Shown here: piece by piece, positions 9,226 through 16,729 of the stretch
How the letters are laid out: each line of letters begins with the position of its first letter
Numbering within the stretch: position 1 is the first letter of the stretch
The notes under the pieces: model-generated
Told to the model about the DNA's origin: nothing
What the model saw: the letters and a program-made list of their open reading frames with translations, nothing else
Databases searched by the model: none
Assembly: GCA_030447925.1 (NCBI GenBank)
Contig: JAUJNX010000001.1
Span: 62,001-126,000 of the forward strand
Source: Egibacteraceae bacterium
Lineage (GTDB): Bacteria; Actinomycetota; Nitriliruptoria; Euzebyales; Egibacteraceae
Direction: 5' to 3'
Length of the DNA stretch: 64,000 nucleotides
Program-made: the position numbers and the translations under genes

Positions 9226-10467
9226 GTGGACTGGGAGCGGGCGACGCCGGCAGGGCCCCGACGGCGGTGGGTCCTGGCGTTCGTGCTGGGTGCGGCCGCG
9301 CTGGGCGGGGCCGTGGCCCTGGCCCGCGCCGCGCCGCCCGACGCCGCCCCCGACCCCGGCCTGGCCGTCGTGACCCCCGACCCCGCGCCGGCCCCCGGGC
9401 CGGTGCCGACCGGCGCGGCCGACGCGATCATCCGCTCCGGTCCCTGGATCACCCTGGCGCCGGCGCCCATCGAGGGCCGCGAGGACCACACCGCCACCTG
9501 GACCGGCACCGAGCTGATCGTGTGGGGCGGCAGCGCCTACGAGCGCGCCCCGCTGCCCGACTCCGGGGAGCTGCTCACCTTCCGCGACGACGGTGCCGCC
9601 TACGACCCCGCGGCCGGCACCTGGCGCGCGGTCGCGCCCGCGCCGGTGCCGGCGCGCTCCGGCCACACCGCGGTCTGGACGGGCACCGAGGTGATCGTCT
9701 GGGGCGGCTTCGCCCCCGGCGGGCCGGTGACGGGCGGCGCCGCCTACGACCCGGCCGCGGGCACCTGGCGCGCGATCGCCGAGACCCCGATCGGCGCGCG
9801 CACCTTCCACACCGCCGTCTGGACCGGCACCGAGATGCTCGTCTGGGGCGGGCAGGTCGACGCCGACGGCGCCCAGGGCGGCGCCTACGACCCGCTCGCC
9901 GACACCTGGCGGGTGCTGCCCGACCCGCCGGTCGCCGCCCGCTTCGCCCACGCCGCGGCCTGGTCGGGCACCGAGCTGCTCGTCTGGGGCGGGCAGTCCG
10001 CCGAGACCGACGACGACCCGGTGGACGGGGCGGCGTACGACCCCGCCGCCGACCGCTGGCGGGCGATCCCCGACGCACCGCTGGCGCCGCGGACCCTGGC
10101 CGCCGCGGTCTGGGACGGGACCGCGCTGGACGTCTGGGGCGGGCTGCTGGAGGGGGGCGGGGGCAGCGCCGACGGCGCCCGCTACGACCCCGCCGCCGAC
10201 GCGTGGACGCCGCTGCCGCCCGCGCCGCTGAGTCCGCGCTTCGCCGCCGAGGGCGTGTGGACCGGGACCGAGTTCCTGGTCTGGGGCGGGGTCGGGCAGG
10301 GCTTCTCCGCCGACGGCGCCGCCTTCGACCCCGCCGCCGGGACCTGGCGGGCGATCCCGCCCGCCCCCGTGGTCCAGGCGGTGCGCTACCCGTCGGTCTG
10401 GACGGGGTCGCAGCTGCTCACCTGGGCGGGCACCCGCGACCCGATCGGCGCCGCGCTCGACCCCTGA
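9226..10467 (+). CDS. Exported or anchored Kelch-repeat beta-propeller protein
   Basis: A 413-residue protein with a basic N-terminus and one hydrophobic segment (about 14-35), then a Pro/Ala-rich linker and a run of about seven or eight 45-50-residue repeats. Each repeat contains a variant of HTAVWTGTEMLVWGG and ends AYDPAAGTWR, the pattern of Kelch/galactose-oxidase-like propellers. No catalytic tyrosines of an oxidase can be assigned, so a binding role is as likely as an enzyme. The GTG at 9226 fits a leaderless promoter. The frame is open further upstream but that part is low-complexity and overlaps the TetR gene. Confidence 0.7.
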   Translation: MDWERATPAGPRRRWVLAFVLGAAALGGAVALARAAPPDAAPDPGLAVVTPDPAPAPGPVPTGAADAIIRSGPWITLAPAPIEGREDHTATWTGTELIVWGGSAYERAPLPDSGELLTFRDDGAAYDPAAGTWRAVAPAPVPARSGHTAVWTGTEVIVWGGFAPGGPVTGGAAYDPAAGTWRAIAETPIGARTFHTAVWTGTEMLVWGGQVDADGAQGGAYDPLADTWRVLPDPPVAARFAHAAAWSGTELLVWGGQSAETDDDPVDGAAYDPAADRWRAIPDAPLAPRTLAAAVWDGTALDVWGGLLEGGGGSADGARYDPAADAWTPLPPAPLSPRFAAEGVWTGTEFLVWGGVGQGFSADGAAFDPAAGTWRAIPPAPVVQAVRYPSVWTGSQLLTWAGTRDPIGAALDP

Positions 10468-10566
10468 ACCGCCCTTGCCGGTCTGGCACGTTCGGTTGCC
10501 GCGCCCGCGCCACCTGGCCACAGTTCCCGGGCAGGCGATCCGGATGGCGGACAGGCAGGAGACGCG

Positions 10567-11283
10567 ATGGCGGCAGGGGAGCACGGCGGCGCGGCGGGGC
10601 CGTCGACCGGAGGCGGCGGGCACGGCCACCCCGACCCCGCCGAGGTGGACTGGGCGGCGGTCGTCCTGGACGAGGGCTTCTGGGACGAGCGCTACCGCGC
10701 CGCCGGCGCCCTGTGGAGCGGCCGCCCGAACGCCCAGCTGGTCGCCGAGGCGGCGGCGCTGACCCCCGGCACCGCCCTGGACGTGGGCTGCGGGGAGGGC
10801 GCCGACGCCACCTGGCTGGCCGAGCGGGGCTGGCGGGTCACCGGCGCCGACATCTCCACCGTCGCCCTGGAGCGTGCGGCGGCGCGGGCCCGGGCGGCCG
10901 GGGCGGACGTGGGGCGCATCGCGTGGCTGCACCTGGACATCGCCCGCGCCGCGCCGCCGGCGACCTACGACCTGGTGTCGGCGCAGTTCCTGCACCCGCC
11001 GGGCGGTCTGCGCCGCGAGCTGCACCGGCGGCTCGCGGCGGCGGTGGCCCCCGGCGGGGCCCTGCTGGTGGTCGGCCACGACCGGGCCGACCTGGCGGTC
11101 CCCGGGCTCCGGCCCCCCGTGCCCGACCTGCTGTTCAGCGCCGACGACGTCGCCGACGCGCTCGACCCCGGCGCCTGGGACGTCGTCGTGCGCGCCTCGC
11201 GGCCGCGCGCGGCGTCCGACCCCGAGGGTGGCGAGGTCACCGCCCACGACGCGGTCCTGCTCGCCCGCCGCCGCCCCGCCTGA
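10567..11283 (+). CDS. SAM-dependent class I methyltransferase
   Basis: A 238-residue soluble protein. The SAM-binding motif I is ALDVGCGEGADATWLAE (about 74-90), followed by an acidic motif TGADIS (about 97) and the FWDERY segment near residue 38 common to small tellurite/thiopurine-like methyltransferases. The ATG at 10567 has an AGGAGA ribosome site 5 bases upstream. The substrate is unknown. The first 25 residues are Gly-rich and probably disordered. The downstream LysR gene is convergent. Confidence 0.8.
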   Translation: MAAGEHGGAAGPSTGGGGHGHPDPAEVDWAAVVLDEGFWDERYRAAGALWSGRPNAQLVAEAAALTPGTALDVGCGEGADATWLAERGWRVTGADISTVALERAAARARAAGADVGRIAWLHLDIARAAPPATYDLVSAQFLHPPGGLRRELHRRLAAAVAPGGALLVVGHDRADLAVPGLRPPVPDLLFSADDVADALDPGAWDVVVRASRPRAASDPEGGEVTAHDAVLLARRRPA

Positions 11284-11414
11284 CCCGTGTCAGGAGGCGA
11301 GGGCGGCCGAGGACGGAGACGTGGGTCGGTTTGCGCCGACTGCCTGCGCCCACGCCAGCCGCCGGGTCGCGCTGGGTGAGCGCCAGTCCTCGTTCCTCAT
11401 GACAACGGTGCTCG

Positions 11415-12296
11415 TCACCGTTCGTCGTGCAGGGCCGCGAGGAGGGCGCGCACACCGGGTTCGGGGTCGTTCCGGCGTGTGACCGTGGCGAGCTCAACCA
11501 TGCGTGGCGGGTTCTGGAGTGTGCGGTAGGACACACCCTCGAGGTGGAGGTGTGCGGTGGAGGAGGGCACGAGGCCGACGCCGAGCCCGCAGCCGATCAT
11601 GGCGATCTGTGAGTGGAGGGAGCGGGCGTGGTGGGCGGCGCTGGGACTGAAGCCAGCCGTGCGGCACGCGGCGGCGATCTCGTCGTGGTAGGCCGGGGAC
11701 ACTGCTCGGGAGACGAGCACCCATGGCTCGTCGGCGAGTTGCCGCAAGGGCAGGGGCGGGCCGGTCGCGGCCTCGTGGTCCGAGGGGAGCGCGGCGATCA
11801 GTTCGTCGTGTCGCAGCGCGTTGACGGTGAGCCCGGGGACGTCGTGATCCAGGCGCACCAGCGCGAGGTCCAGGCGGCGGTCCTGCAGAGCGCGGACGGC
11901 CTCGCCGCTGTCGAGTTCGCGGGCTTCGACCTGGATGCCGGGATGCGCGGCGCGCAGGCGGCGCAGCGTGACCGGGAGGGGGTCCAGGAACGCGGAGGTG
12001 ACGGCGCCCAGGAGCACCGTGCCGACCTGACCGGCTGCGGCGCGGGTGACGGCCCGCAGGGCGCGCTGCGCTTCGACGATGAGGATCTGGCAGTGGGGAA
12101 CGAGCGCCTGTCCGGCGCTGGTGAGGGCGACGGTTCGGTTGCCGCGCTCGAGGAGCCGGGCGCCGCACTGCGCCTCGAGTTGGCGGATGGCCTGGCTCAG
12201 GGGCGACTGCGACATGTGCAGGCGCGCCGCGGCGCGCCCGAAGTGCAGTTCCTCGGCGACGGCGAGGAAGTACCGAGCCTGGCGGACTTCGATCAC
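11415..12296 (-). CDS. LysR-family regulator of the RraA-like operon
   Basis: A 293-residue LysR regulator. The helix-turn-helix is textbook: RQARYFLAVAEELHFGRAAA then RLHMSQSPLSQAIRQLEAQC. An effector domain follows from about residue 90. It is divergent from three RraA-like genes across 73 bases that hold a TGGCAAG-N12-CTTGCCA inverted repeat, so it most likely controls that operon in response to a related metabolite. The GTG at 12296 gives the usual N-terminus (VIEVRQARYF); the open frame extends upstream only as a shadow of the opposite gene. The sequence here looks slightly less GC-extreme than its neighbours. Confidence 0.9.
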   Translation of the reverse strand: MIEVRQARYFLAVAEELHFGRAAARLHMSQSPLSQAIRQLEAQCGARLLERGNRTVALTSAGQALVPHCQILIVEAQRALRAVTRAAAGQVGTVLLGAVTSAFLDPLPVTLRRLRAAHPGIQVEARELDSGEAVRALQDRRLDLALVRLDHDVPGLTVNALRHDELIAALPSDHEAATGPPLPLRQLADEPWVLVSRAVSPAYHDEIAAACRTAGFSPSAAHHARSLHSQIAMIGCGLGVGLVPSSTAHLHLEGVSYRTLQNPPRMVELATVTRRNDPEPGVRALLAALHDER

Positions 12297-12314
12297 GAGT
12301 CGCGCTCCGTCTGG

Positions 12315-12340
12315 TGGCAAGACCGCATCGGACCTTGCCA
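12315..12340. promoter_or_regulatory. LysR operator candidate
   Basis: TGGCAAG (12315-12321) and CTTGCCA (12334-12340) are a perfect 7-base inverted repeat with a 12-base spacer, centred in the 73-base gap between the LysR gene and the first RraA-like gene. It contains a T-N11-A core typical of LysR sites. Confidence 0.6.
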
Positions 12341-12369
12341 GTCTGACGGCAGAGCGTTCACTGGACTGC

Positions 12370-13023
12370 ATGAAGCGGGACGACCTCCTCGACCGGCTGG
12401 CGGACATCGGTACGCCGGCCCTCAGCGATGCGCTGGACGAGTTCGGGCTGCCACCGGGCGTGGGCGGCCTGCTGCCGCTGTGGGACGGGCCGGTCGTCGC
12501 AGGCCGCGCCGTCACCGTGCAACTGGGTCCTAGGGACACTGACGGCCCGGTGGGCGCCCACATCGGCACCGCCGCCGTCGATGCCGCACAGGACGGTGAC
12601 GTGATCGTCGTCGCCAACGACGGCCGCACCGACGTGTCGTGCTGGGGTGGTCTGCTCTCTCTCGGGGCGCAGCGGCGTGGCGTGCGCGGCATCGTCGCCG
12701 ACGGTGCCTGCCGGGACATCGATGAGGCGCGTCGGCTGGGCCTTCCCATCCACGCGCGCGCCACGGTCCCGCGCACGGCCCGGGGTCGGCTGCGGGAGGT
12801 CTCACACGGCCAGCCGGTGCGGGTAACCGGCCTGCTGGTGACGCGCGGTGACCTCGTGCTCGCCGACACCTCGGGCCTGGTGGTCGTGCCGGCCGCCCGG
12901 GCGGCGGAGGTCCTCGACGCGGCGGAGCGGATGCGGGCGCGGGAGGCGGCGATCGTCACCGACCTGCTCGCCGGCGCGCCCCTGGCGAATGCGATGTCCG
13001 ACGCCCGGCTGGCCGGGCGATGA
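12370..13023 (+). CDS. RraA/HMG-CHA aldolase-like protein, paralogue 1 of 3
   Basis: A 217-residue member of the RraA fold family, which includes 4-hydroxy-4-methyl-2-oxoglutarate aldolases/oxaloacetate decarboxylases and the RNase E inhibitor RraA. It has the family core IVADGACRDIDEA, with the DG-x2-RD motif at about 111-116 that in the aldolases binds metal and pyruvate. At the position where aldolases often read WGE it has WGG (92-94). It is the first gene of a translationally coupled trio. The ATG at 12370 is the first after the operator region and has only a weak ribosome site. The substrate is not known. Confidence 0.8.
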   Translation: MKRDDLLDRLADIGTPALSDALDEFGLPPGVGGLLPLWDGPVVAGRAVTVQLGPRDTDGPVGAHIGTAAVDAAQDGDVIVVANDGRTDVSCWGGLLSLGAQRRGVRGIVADGACRDIDEARRLGLPIHARATVPRTARGRLREVSHGQPVRVTGLLVTRGDLVLADTSGLVVVPAARAAEVLDAAERMRAREAAIVTDLLAGAPLANAMSDARLAGR

Positions 13024-13667
13024 CTGACCGCGACCTGCTTGCAAGGGCCGCGGCGCTGTCCACCGCGACGCTCTCCGATGCCCTCGACAGCCTGCGACTA
13101 CCCGGAGCACTGGCCGGGCTGACCCCCCTGCACGCCGGGGACGAACTCACCGGGCCCGCGTTCACCGTCGCCTACCAGCAGCGCACCGCCGGCACGGTCG
13201 GCGACTTCCTCGACGACGTCCCGGCCGGCGCCGTCGTCGCCATCGCCAACCGCGGGCGCACCGACTGCACGGTGTGGGGCGGGATCATGACCGCGGTCGC
13301 CGCCGACCGGAGCGTGGCCGGAACAGTTGTCGACGGGATCTGCCGCGACACCCGCCTGGCGGCGGACGCCCGCTACCCGGTGTTCAGCCGCGGGCGATGG
13401 GTGCGCACTGGCAAGGACCGCGTCGAGCTCGAGGCGGTAGCGGTTCCAGTGCTCCTGGCAGGCGTCCGCGTCGCCCCGGGCGACCTGCTACGCGGCGACG
13501 CCGACGGGGTGGTGGCCGTACCCGCCCCGCGGCTCAGCGAGATCGTGGAGATCGCCGAGCGCATCGACCGTGCCGAGCAGCACATCCTCGAACGCGCGAT
13601 GGCCGGGGAACCGCTGGCGTCCGCCCGTGCCGATCTCGGCTACCACACGGCACAGCGGCCCTTATGA
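13020..13667 (+). CDS. RraA/HMG-CHA aldolase-like protein, paralogue 2 of 3
   Basis: A 215-residue paralogue starting in an ATGA overlap with the first gene. The core is VVDGICRDTRLA with DG-x2-RD at about 105-110, and WGG again at 86-88. It clearly aligns end to end with paralogue 1 (TLSDALDSL against ALSDALDEF near the N-terminus), but identity looks low, so the duplication is old. Coupling to both neighbours suggests equal amounts of the three proteins, for example a mixed oligomer; that is inference. Confidence 0.8.
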   Translation: MTDRDLLARAAALSTATLSDALDSLRLPGALAGLTPLHAGDELTGPAFTVAYQQRTAGTVGDFLDDVPAGAVVAIANRGRTDCTVWGGIMTAVAADRSVAGTVVDGICRDTRLAADARYPVFSRGRWVRTGKDRVELEAVAVPVLLAGVRVAPGDLLRGDADGVVAVPAPRLSEIVEIAERIDRAEQHILERAMAGEPLASARADLGYHTAQRPL

Positions 13668-14254
13668 CCCTGTACAAGCCGAGCGCGGCTACGGTCGCCG
13701 AGGTCGTGGGGCACGCCCACACCCTGCAGTCCGCACTACGGCCGGTCTGGCCCGGAGCCCGCCTCCACGGGCCGGCCTACGCCGTGCGCGGCGTACCAGG
13801 CGACAACCTCGCCCTCCATCGCGCGGTCGCGCACGCCCCGCCCGGTTCGGTGATCGCGGCCGACGTCGGCGGCGCGCCCTACGGCCATTGGGGCGAGGTC
13901 CTCGCCGTCGCGGCCCAGACGCGCGGAATCACCGGACTGCTCATCGATGGCAGCGTCCGCGACGTCGACGAGCTCGAAGCGCTCCGCTTCCCCGTCGTCG
14001 CACGCGGCATCGCCCTGTCCGGCACCACGAAGCGCCATCCCGGCCACGGCGGCGCCACCGCCGTGGTGGGCGGACGCCTCGTACGCAGCGGCGACCTCGT
14101 CGTCGCCGACCGGGACGGCTGCGTCGTCGTACCCGCGGCGGACCTCGCGGCCGTGCTCCACCGGGCACGCGAGCGCGACGTCGCCGAGCGGGAGGTCCTC
14201 ACCCGCATCCGGGCCGGCGAGACGACACTCCAGATCTATGGCCTCCCCGCTTGA
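13664..14254 (+). CDS. RraA/HMG-CHA aldolase-like protein, paralogue 3 of 3
   Basis: A 196-residue paralogue starting in an ATGA overlap with the second gene. It keeps HWGEVLAVAA (Glu78) and LLIDGSVRDVDELE, with DG-x2-RD at about 95-100, so it looks closest to the catalytic HMG/CHA aldolases, while the first two have Gly at the Glu position. It is shorter at the N-terminus. The likely reaction is retro-aldol cleavage or decarboxylation of a 2-oxo acid using a divalent metal; the substrate is unknown. It is the last gene of the LysR-linked operon. Confidence 0.8.
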   Translation: MTLYKPSAATVAEVVGHAHTLQSALRPVWPGARLHGPAYAVRGVPGDNLALHRAVAHAPPGSVIAADVGGAPYGHWGEVLAVAAQTRGITGLLIDGSVRDVDELEALRFPVVARGIALSGTTKRHPGHGGATAVVGGRLVRSGDLVVADRDGCVVVPAADLAAVLHRARERDVAEREVLTRIRAGETTLQIYGLPA

Positions 14255-14284
14255 GCCCGCGGGCCGGCGTGCCGATGCATTGGC

Positions 14285-14617
14285 ATGACCTCGGCACCGG
14301 CAGGACCGCCCCGCTGGCGGGTCCGGGCCGCCTTCGACCTGGTGTGGACGGGCGGCCGCCAGGTGGGACGGGCCGAGGCGGTGCGCCTCGAGGACGCCCT
14401 GGTCGCGTGCAGCGCGGGCCGCGCGCCCGCGGTCGCCTTCGAGGACGGGATCGTCGTCGTGTCGCTCCTGCTCGACGCCGACGACGAGCCGGCGGCCATC
14501 GCGCTGGCGCTGCACGCCGTCGCCTGCGCCGGGCGCTACGTGCCCTGCGTGGCGATCGGGAGCGTGCAGCAGTGCGCGGCGCGCCCCGACCCCGCGCTCC
14601 TGCGCAGCACCCGCTGA
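14285..14617 (+). CDS. Hypothetical protein
   Basis: A 110-residue soluble protein with no recognised motif. It alternates short hydrophobic beta-like stretches (VAFEDGIVVVSLLL) with helices, in line with a small alpha/beta domain. Two cysteines near the C-terminus (CAGRYVPC) could pair or bind metal. The ATG at 14285 lies 30 bases after the RraA-like operon; no convincing ribosome site is seen. It is convergent with the dehydrogenase gene. Confidence 0.5.
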   Translation: MTSAPAGPPRWRVRAAFDLVWTGGRQVGRAEAVRLEDALVACSAGRAPAVAFEDGIVVVSLLLDADDEPAAIALALHAVACAGRYVPCVAIGSVQQCAARPDPALLRSTR

Positions 14618-14633
14618 CCGCCCGGCGGGCCCG

Positions 14634-15527
14634 TCAGGCGCGCCGCGCCGTCGTGTCCCCCCGCGCCGCCTCGTAGACGCTGGCCATGTCGTCGTCGCCG
14701 TGGCCCAGCTGGACGGCGTCGCCGTACTTCGCGACCACGGCCTCCGCGATGGGCATCTCCAGCCCCCGGCGCCCCGCCGCGTCGAGCACCAGGCGCACGT
14801 CCTTGGCGGCCAGGCGCAGCGCGAAGCTGGTCGGGTAGTCGCGCGCCAGCATCGCCTGGCCCTTCACCTGGGCGTACGGCGGGCCGATCGGGCCCTCGTC
14901 GATGGCCTCCAGGAAGCGCAGCGGGTCGACGTCCAGCGCCCGCGCGAACGCCACCGTCTCCGCCAGCGAGCCGAGCAGCGCGTGCAGCCAGTTGTTGACC
15001 ACCAGCTTCAGCCGCGTCCCCGCCCCCGCCTCGCCGACCCACTCCACGCGCTCGGCCACCGCGTCGAACAGCCGCGCGCAGCGCTCCCGCGCGTCGTCGG
15101 GGCCGGACGCGAAGACGATGAGCCGCCCCTCCTCCGCCGGCTGGCGGCTGCCCAGCACGGGCGCGTCGACGAAGGTGACGTCGCGCTTGCGGGCCGCCTG
15201 CGCGAAGCGCTCCGTGTCGCCGATGCCGACGGTGCTCGTCTCGATCCACAGCCCGCCGTCCCCGAGCGCCGCCAGGGCGCCGCGCGGCCCCGTGACCGCG
15301 CGCTCCACCGCGGACCCGTCGGACAGCATGGTGATCAGCACCCCGGCGCCGGCCGCGGCCTCGGCAGGGGTGTCCGCGGCGACCGCCCCCGCGGCCACCA
15401 GCGGCTCGACCTTGGAGCGGGTGCGGTTCCAGGCGCGCACGTCGAAGCCGGCGCGCAGCAGGTTGCGCCCCATGGCCGCGCCCATGATCCCCGTGCCCAG
15501 GAGGGCGACGCAGCGGTCGGCGCTCAC
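14634..15527 (-). CDS. NAD(P)-dependent beta-hydroxyacid dehydrogenase (3-hydroxyisobutyrate type)
   Basis: A 297-residue cytoplasmic oxidoreductase. The Rossmann motif VALLGTGIMGAAMGRNLL starts near residue 7, the substrate motif FVDAPVLGSRQPAEEG near 123 matches the family DAPVSGG region, and the catalytic-type LKLVVNNWL (Lys near 175) is present. The family oxidises 3-hydroxyisobutyrate, tartronate semialdehyde or similar acids; which one is unclear. The GTG at 15527 gives a normal family N-terminus. The 170 bases upstream hold no gene that I can support. Confidence 0.85.
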   Translation of the reverse strand: MSADRCVALLGTGIMGAAMGRNLLRAGFDVRAWNRTRSKVEPLVAAGAVAADTPAEAAAGAGVLITMLSDGSAVERAVTGPRGALAALGDGGLWIETSTVGIGDTERFAQAARKRDVTFVDAPVLGSRQPAEEGRLIVFASGPDDARERCARLFDAVAERVEWVGEAGAGTRLKLVVNNWLHALLGSLAETVAFARALDVDPLRFLEAIDEGPIGPPYAQVKGQAMLARDYPTSFALRLAAKDVRLVLDAAGRRGLEMPIAEAVVAKYGDAVQLGHGDDDMASVYEAARGDTTARRA

Positions 15528-15697
15528 CGGCGAGGGCGGGGCGCGACGCGGCCCCGGGCGGCGCCGGCGCTCGCCGGCGCGGTCGCGGCGGCGGGCGGTC
15601 GGTTCCCGGGCATGGGCGGCTCCTCTCCTCGGCGACCCCCCGCGCCGGTCTTGCCCGCCGGACGCCGGCGGCACACCCCCTGAGCCAGGAGACACGG

Positions 15698-16171
15698 CTA
15701 GGTGCTGCGCTGGGCGAGCATCCGGGCCGCGTCGTCGGCCAGGTCGTCATCGACGACGACGTCGTAGCGGCCCGCCTCCATCCCGCTGACCGAGGAGAAG
15801 TCGCGGCGGCCGCCGGTGGCGGCGTGCGCGAGCACGCCGAACAGGGCGCCGACCAGCGCGCCGATCACCAGGCCCCACAGGACGACCGCCAGCAGCGACC
15901 CCGACGGGGTGAACAGCTGGAACAGCCCGAAGATCGCCCCCACCAGCGCACCGGTCGTCGCCCCCGACCGCGCGCCCTGCAGGGCCGCACCGCCGTAGTT
16001 CAACCGGCCGGTGACCTGCTCCACGATGCGCAACTCGTCGCCGATGATCGCCAGCCGCTCGACCGGGAAGCGGCGGTCGGCCAGGAAGTCGACCGCCGCC
16101 TGTGCCTCCGCGTAGCTGCGGAACGATGCGATCGGCCGCCTGGCCGCCCCCTGCTGCGGCACGGAACTCAC
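15698..16171 (-). CDS. General stress protein 17M-like (YflT type) membrane-associated protein
   Basis: A 157-residue protein. The first 60 residues (IASFRSYAEAQAAVDFLADR then VERLAIIGDELRIVEQ) match the YflT/general stress protein 17M domain. Residues about 70-120 hold two hydrophobic Gly/Ala-rich helices, and the C-terminus ends in an acidic tail with YDVVVDDDLADDAARML. Function is unknown; homologues are stress-induced. The GTG at 16171 follows a G-rich ribosome site. Confidence 0.75.
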   Translation of the reverse strand: MSSVPQQGAARRPIASFRSYAEAQAAVDFLADRRFPVERLAIIGDELRIVEQVTGRLNYGGAALQGARSGATTGALVGAIFGLFQLFTPSGSLLAVVLWGLVIGALVGALFGVLAHAATGGRRDFSSVSGMEAGRYDVVVDDDLADDAARMLAQRST

Positions 16172-16288
16172 GACACTGCCCCCTGTGACTCGCCCACGTT
16201 GAGACCGTGCCTGCAGCTTGCCCCGCCCAGCCCTGTGCAAGCGGCCGAGGGGCGGTCCGGTCAGTCGTCGGCGGCGGCCGCGGCGCGG

Positions 16289-16519
16289 GTGGCGGCCACC
16301 AGCGACCTGCGCGTGCGCGTCCCCGACCGCGCCGGGACCGCGGAGGTCGTCGAGCTCGCGCTGGTGGCCCAGCAGGTGGCGCTGCACGGCGGGTCGGTGG
16401 AGGTGGACGACGGGACGCGCGGCGGCGCGCGGATCACCGTCACACTGCCGCGCCGACGGGTTCGGGGGGCGAGGCGTTCGGGTACCTCGCGAGGGACCGC
16501 CGGATCTTGGAGGCATGCC
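16289..16519 (+). pseudogene. Possible remnant of a histidine-kinase C-terminus
   Basis: Between divergent genes, 16172-16519 holds no complete gene. One frame from 16289 reads ALVAQQVALHGGSVEVDDG then ARITVTLPRR, which resembles the last 40 residues of a histidine-kinase ATPase domain (the HGG and final TLP signature). No upstream kinase domain exists here, so it looks like a leftover of a deleted gene. The frame continues into the small gene at 16520, so an N-terminal extension of that gene is the alternative. Confidence 0.35.
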
Positions 16520-16729
16520 GTGACCGACCACACCGCGGACTATTCGAAGCACACCGACCAGGAGCTGCGCGAGGGCATCGCCCGCGTCGACGAGCAGGAG
16601 TCGCGCATCGCGCAGGACTCGTCGGAGGACGCGCTGGACGCGGCGCGCGACCAGCGCGCACAGATGGCCGAGGAACTGGCACGCCGAGAGGGCGGGACGA
16701 CCTCGCCGACGACAGGGAGCACACGATGA
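16520..16729 (+). CDS. Small charged helical protein, unknown function
   Basis: A 69-residue hydrophilic protein, very rich in Glu, Asp, Arg and Ala, likely one long helix or coiled coil. The GTG at 16520 has GGAGG at 16509-16513. Its TGA overlaps the ATG of the next gene (ATGA), so the two are translated together. No family is recognised. Confidence 0.6.
   Translation: MTDHTADYSKHTDQELREGIARVDEQESRIAQDSSEDALDAARDQRAQMAEELARREGGTTSPTTGSTR

Noticed and set aside
16207-16725. Long N-terminal extension of the acidic-repeat protein
   Set aside because: The frame is open but Arg-rich and has no start signal; the ATGA-coupled ATG at 16726 is better.
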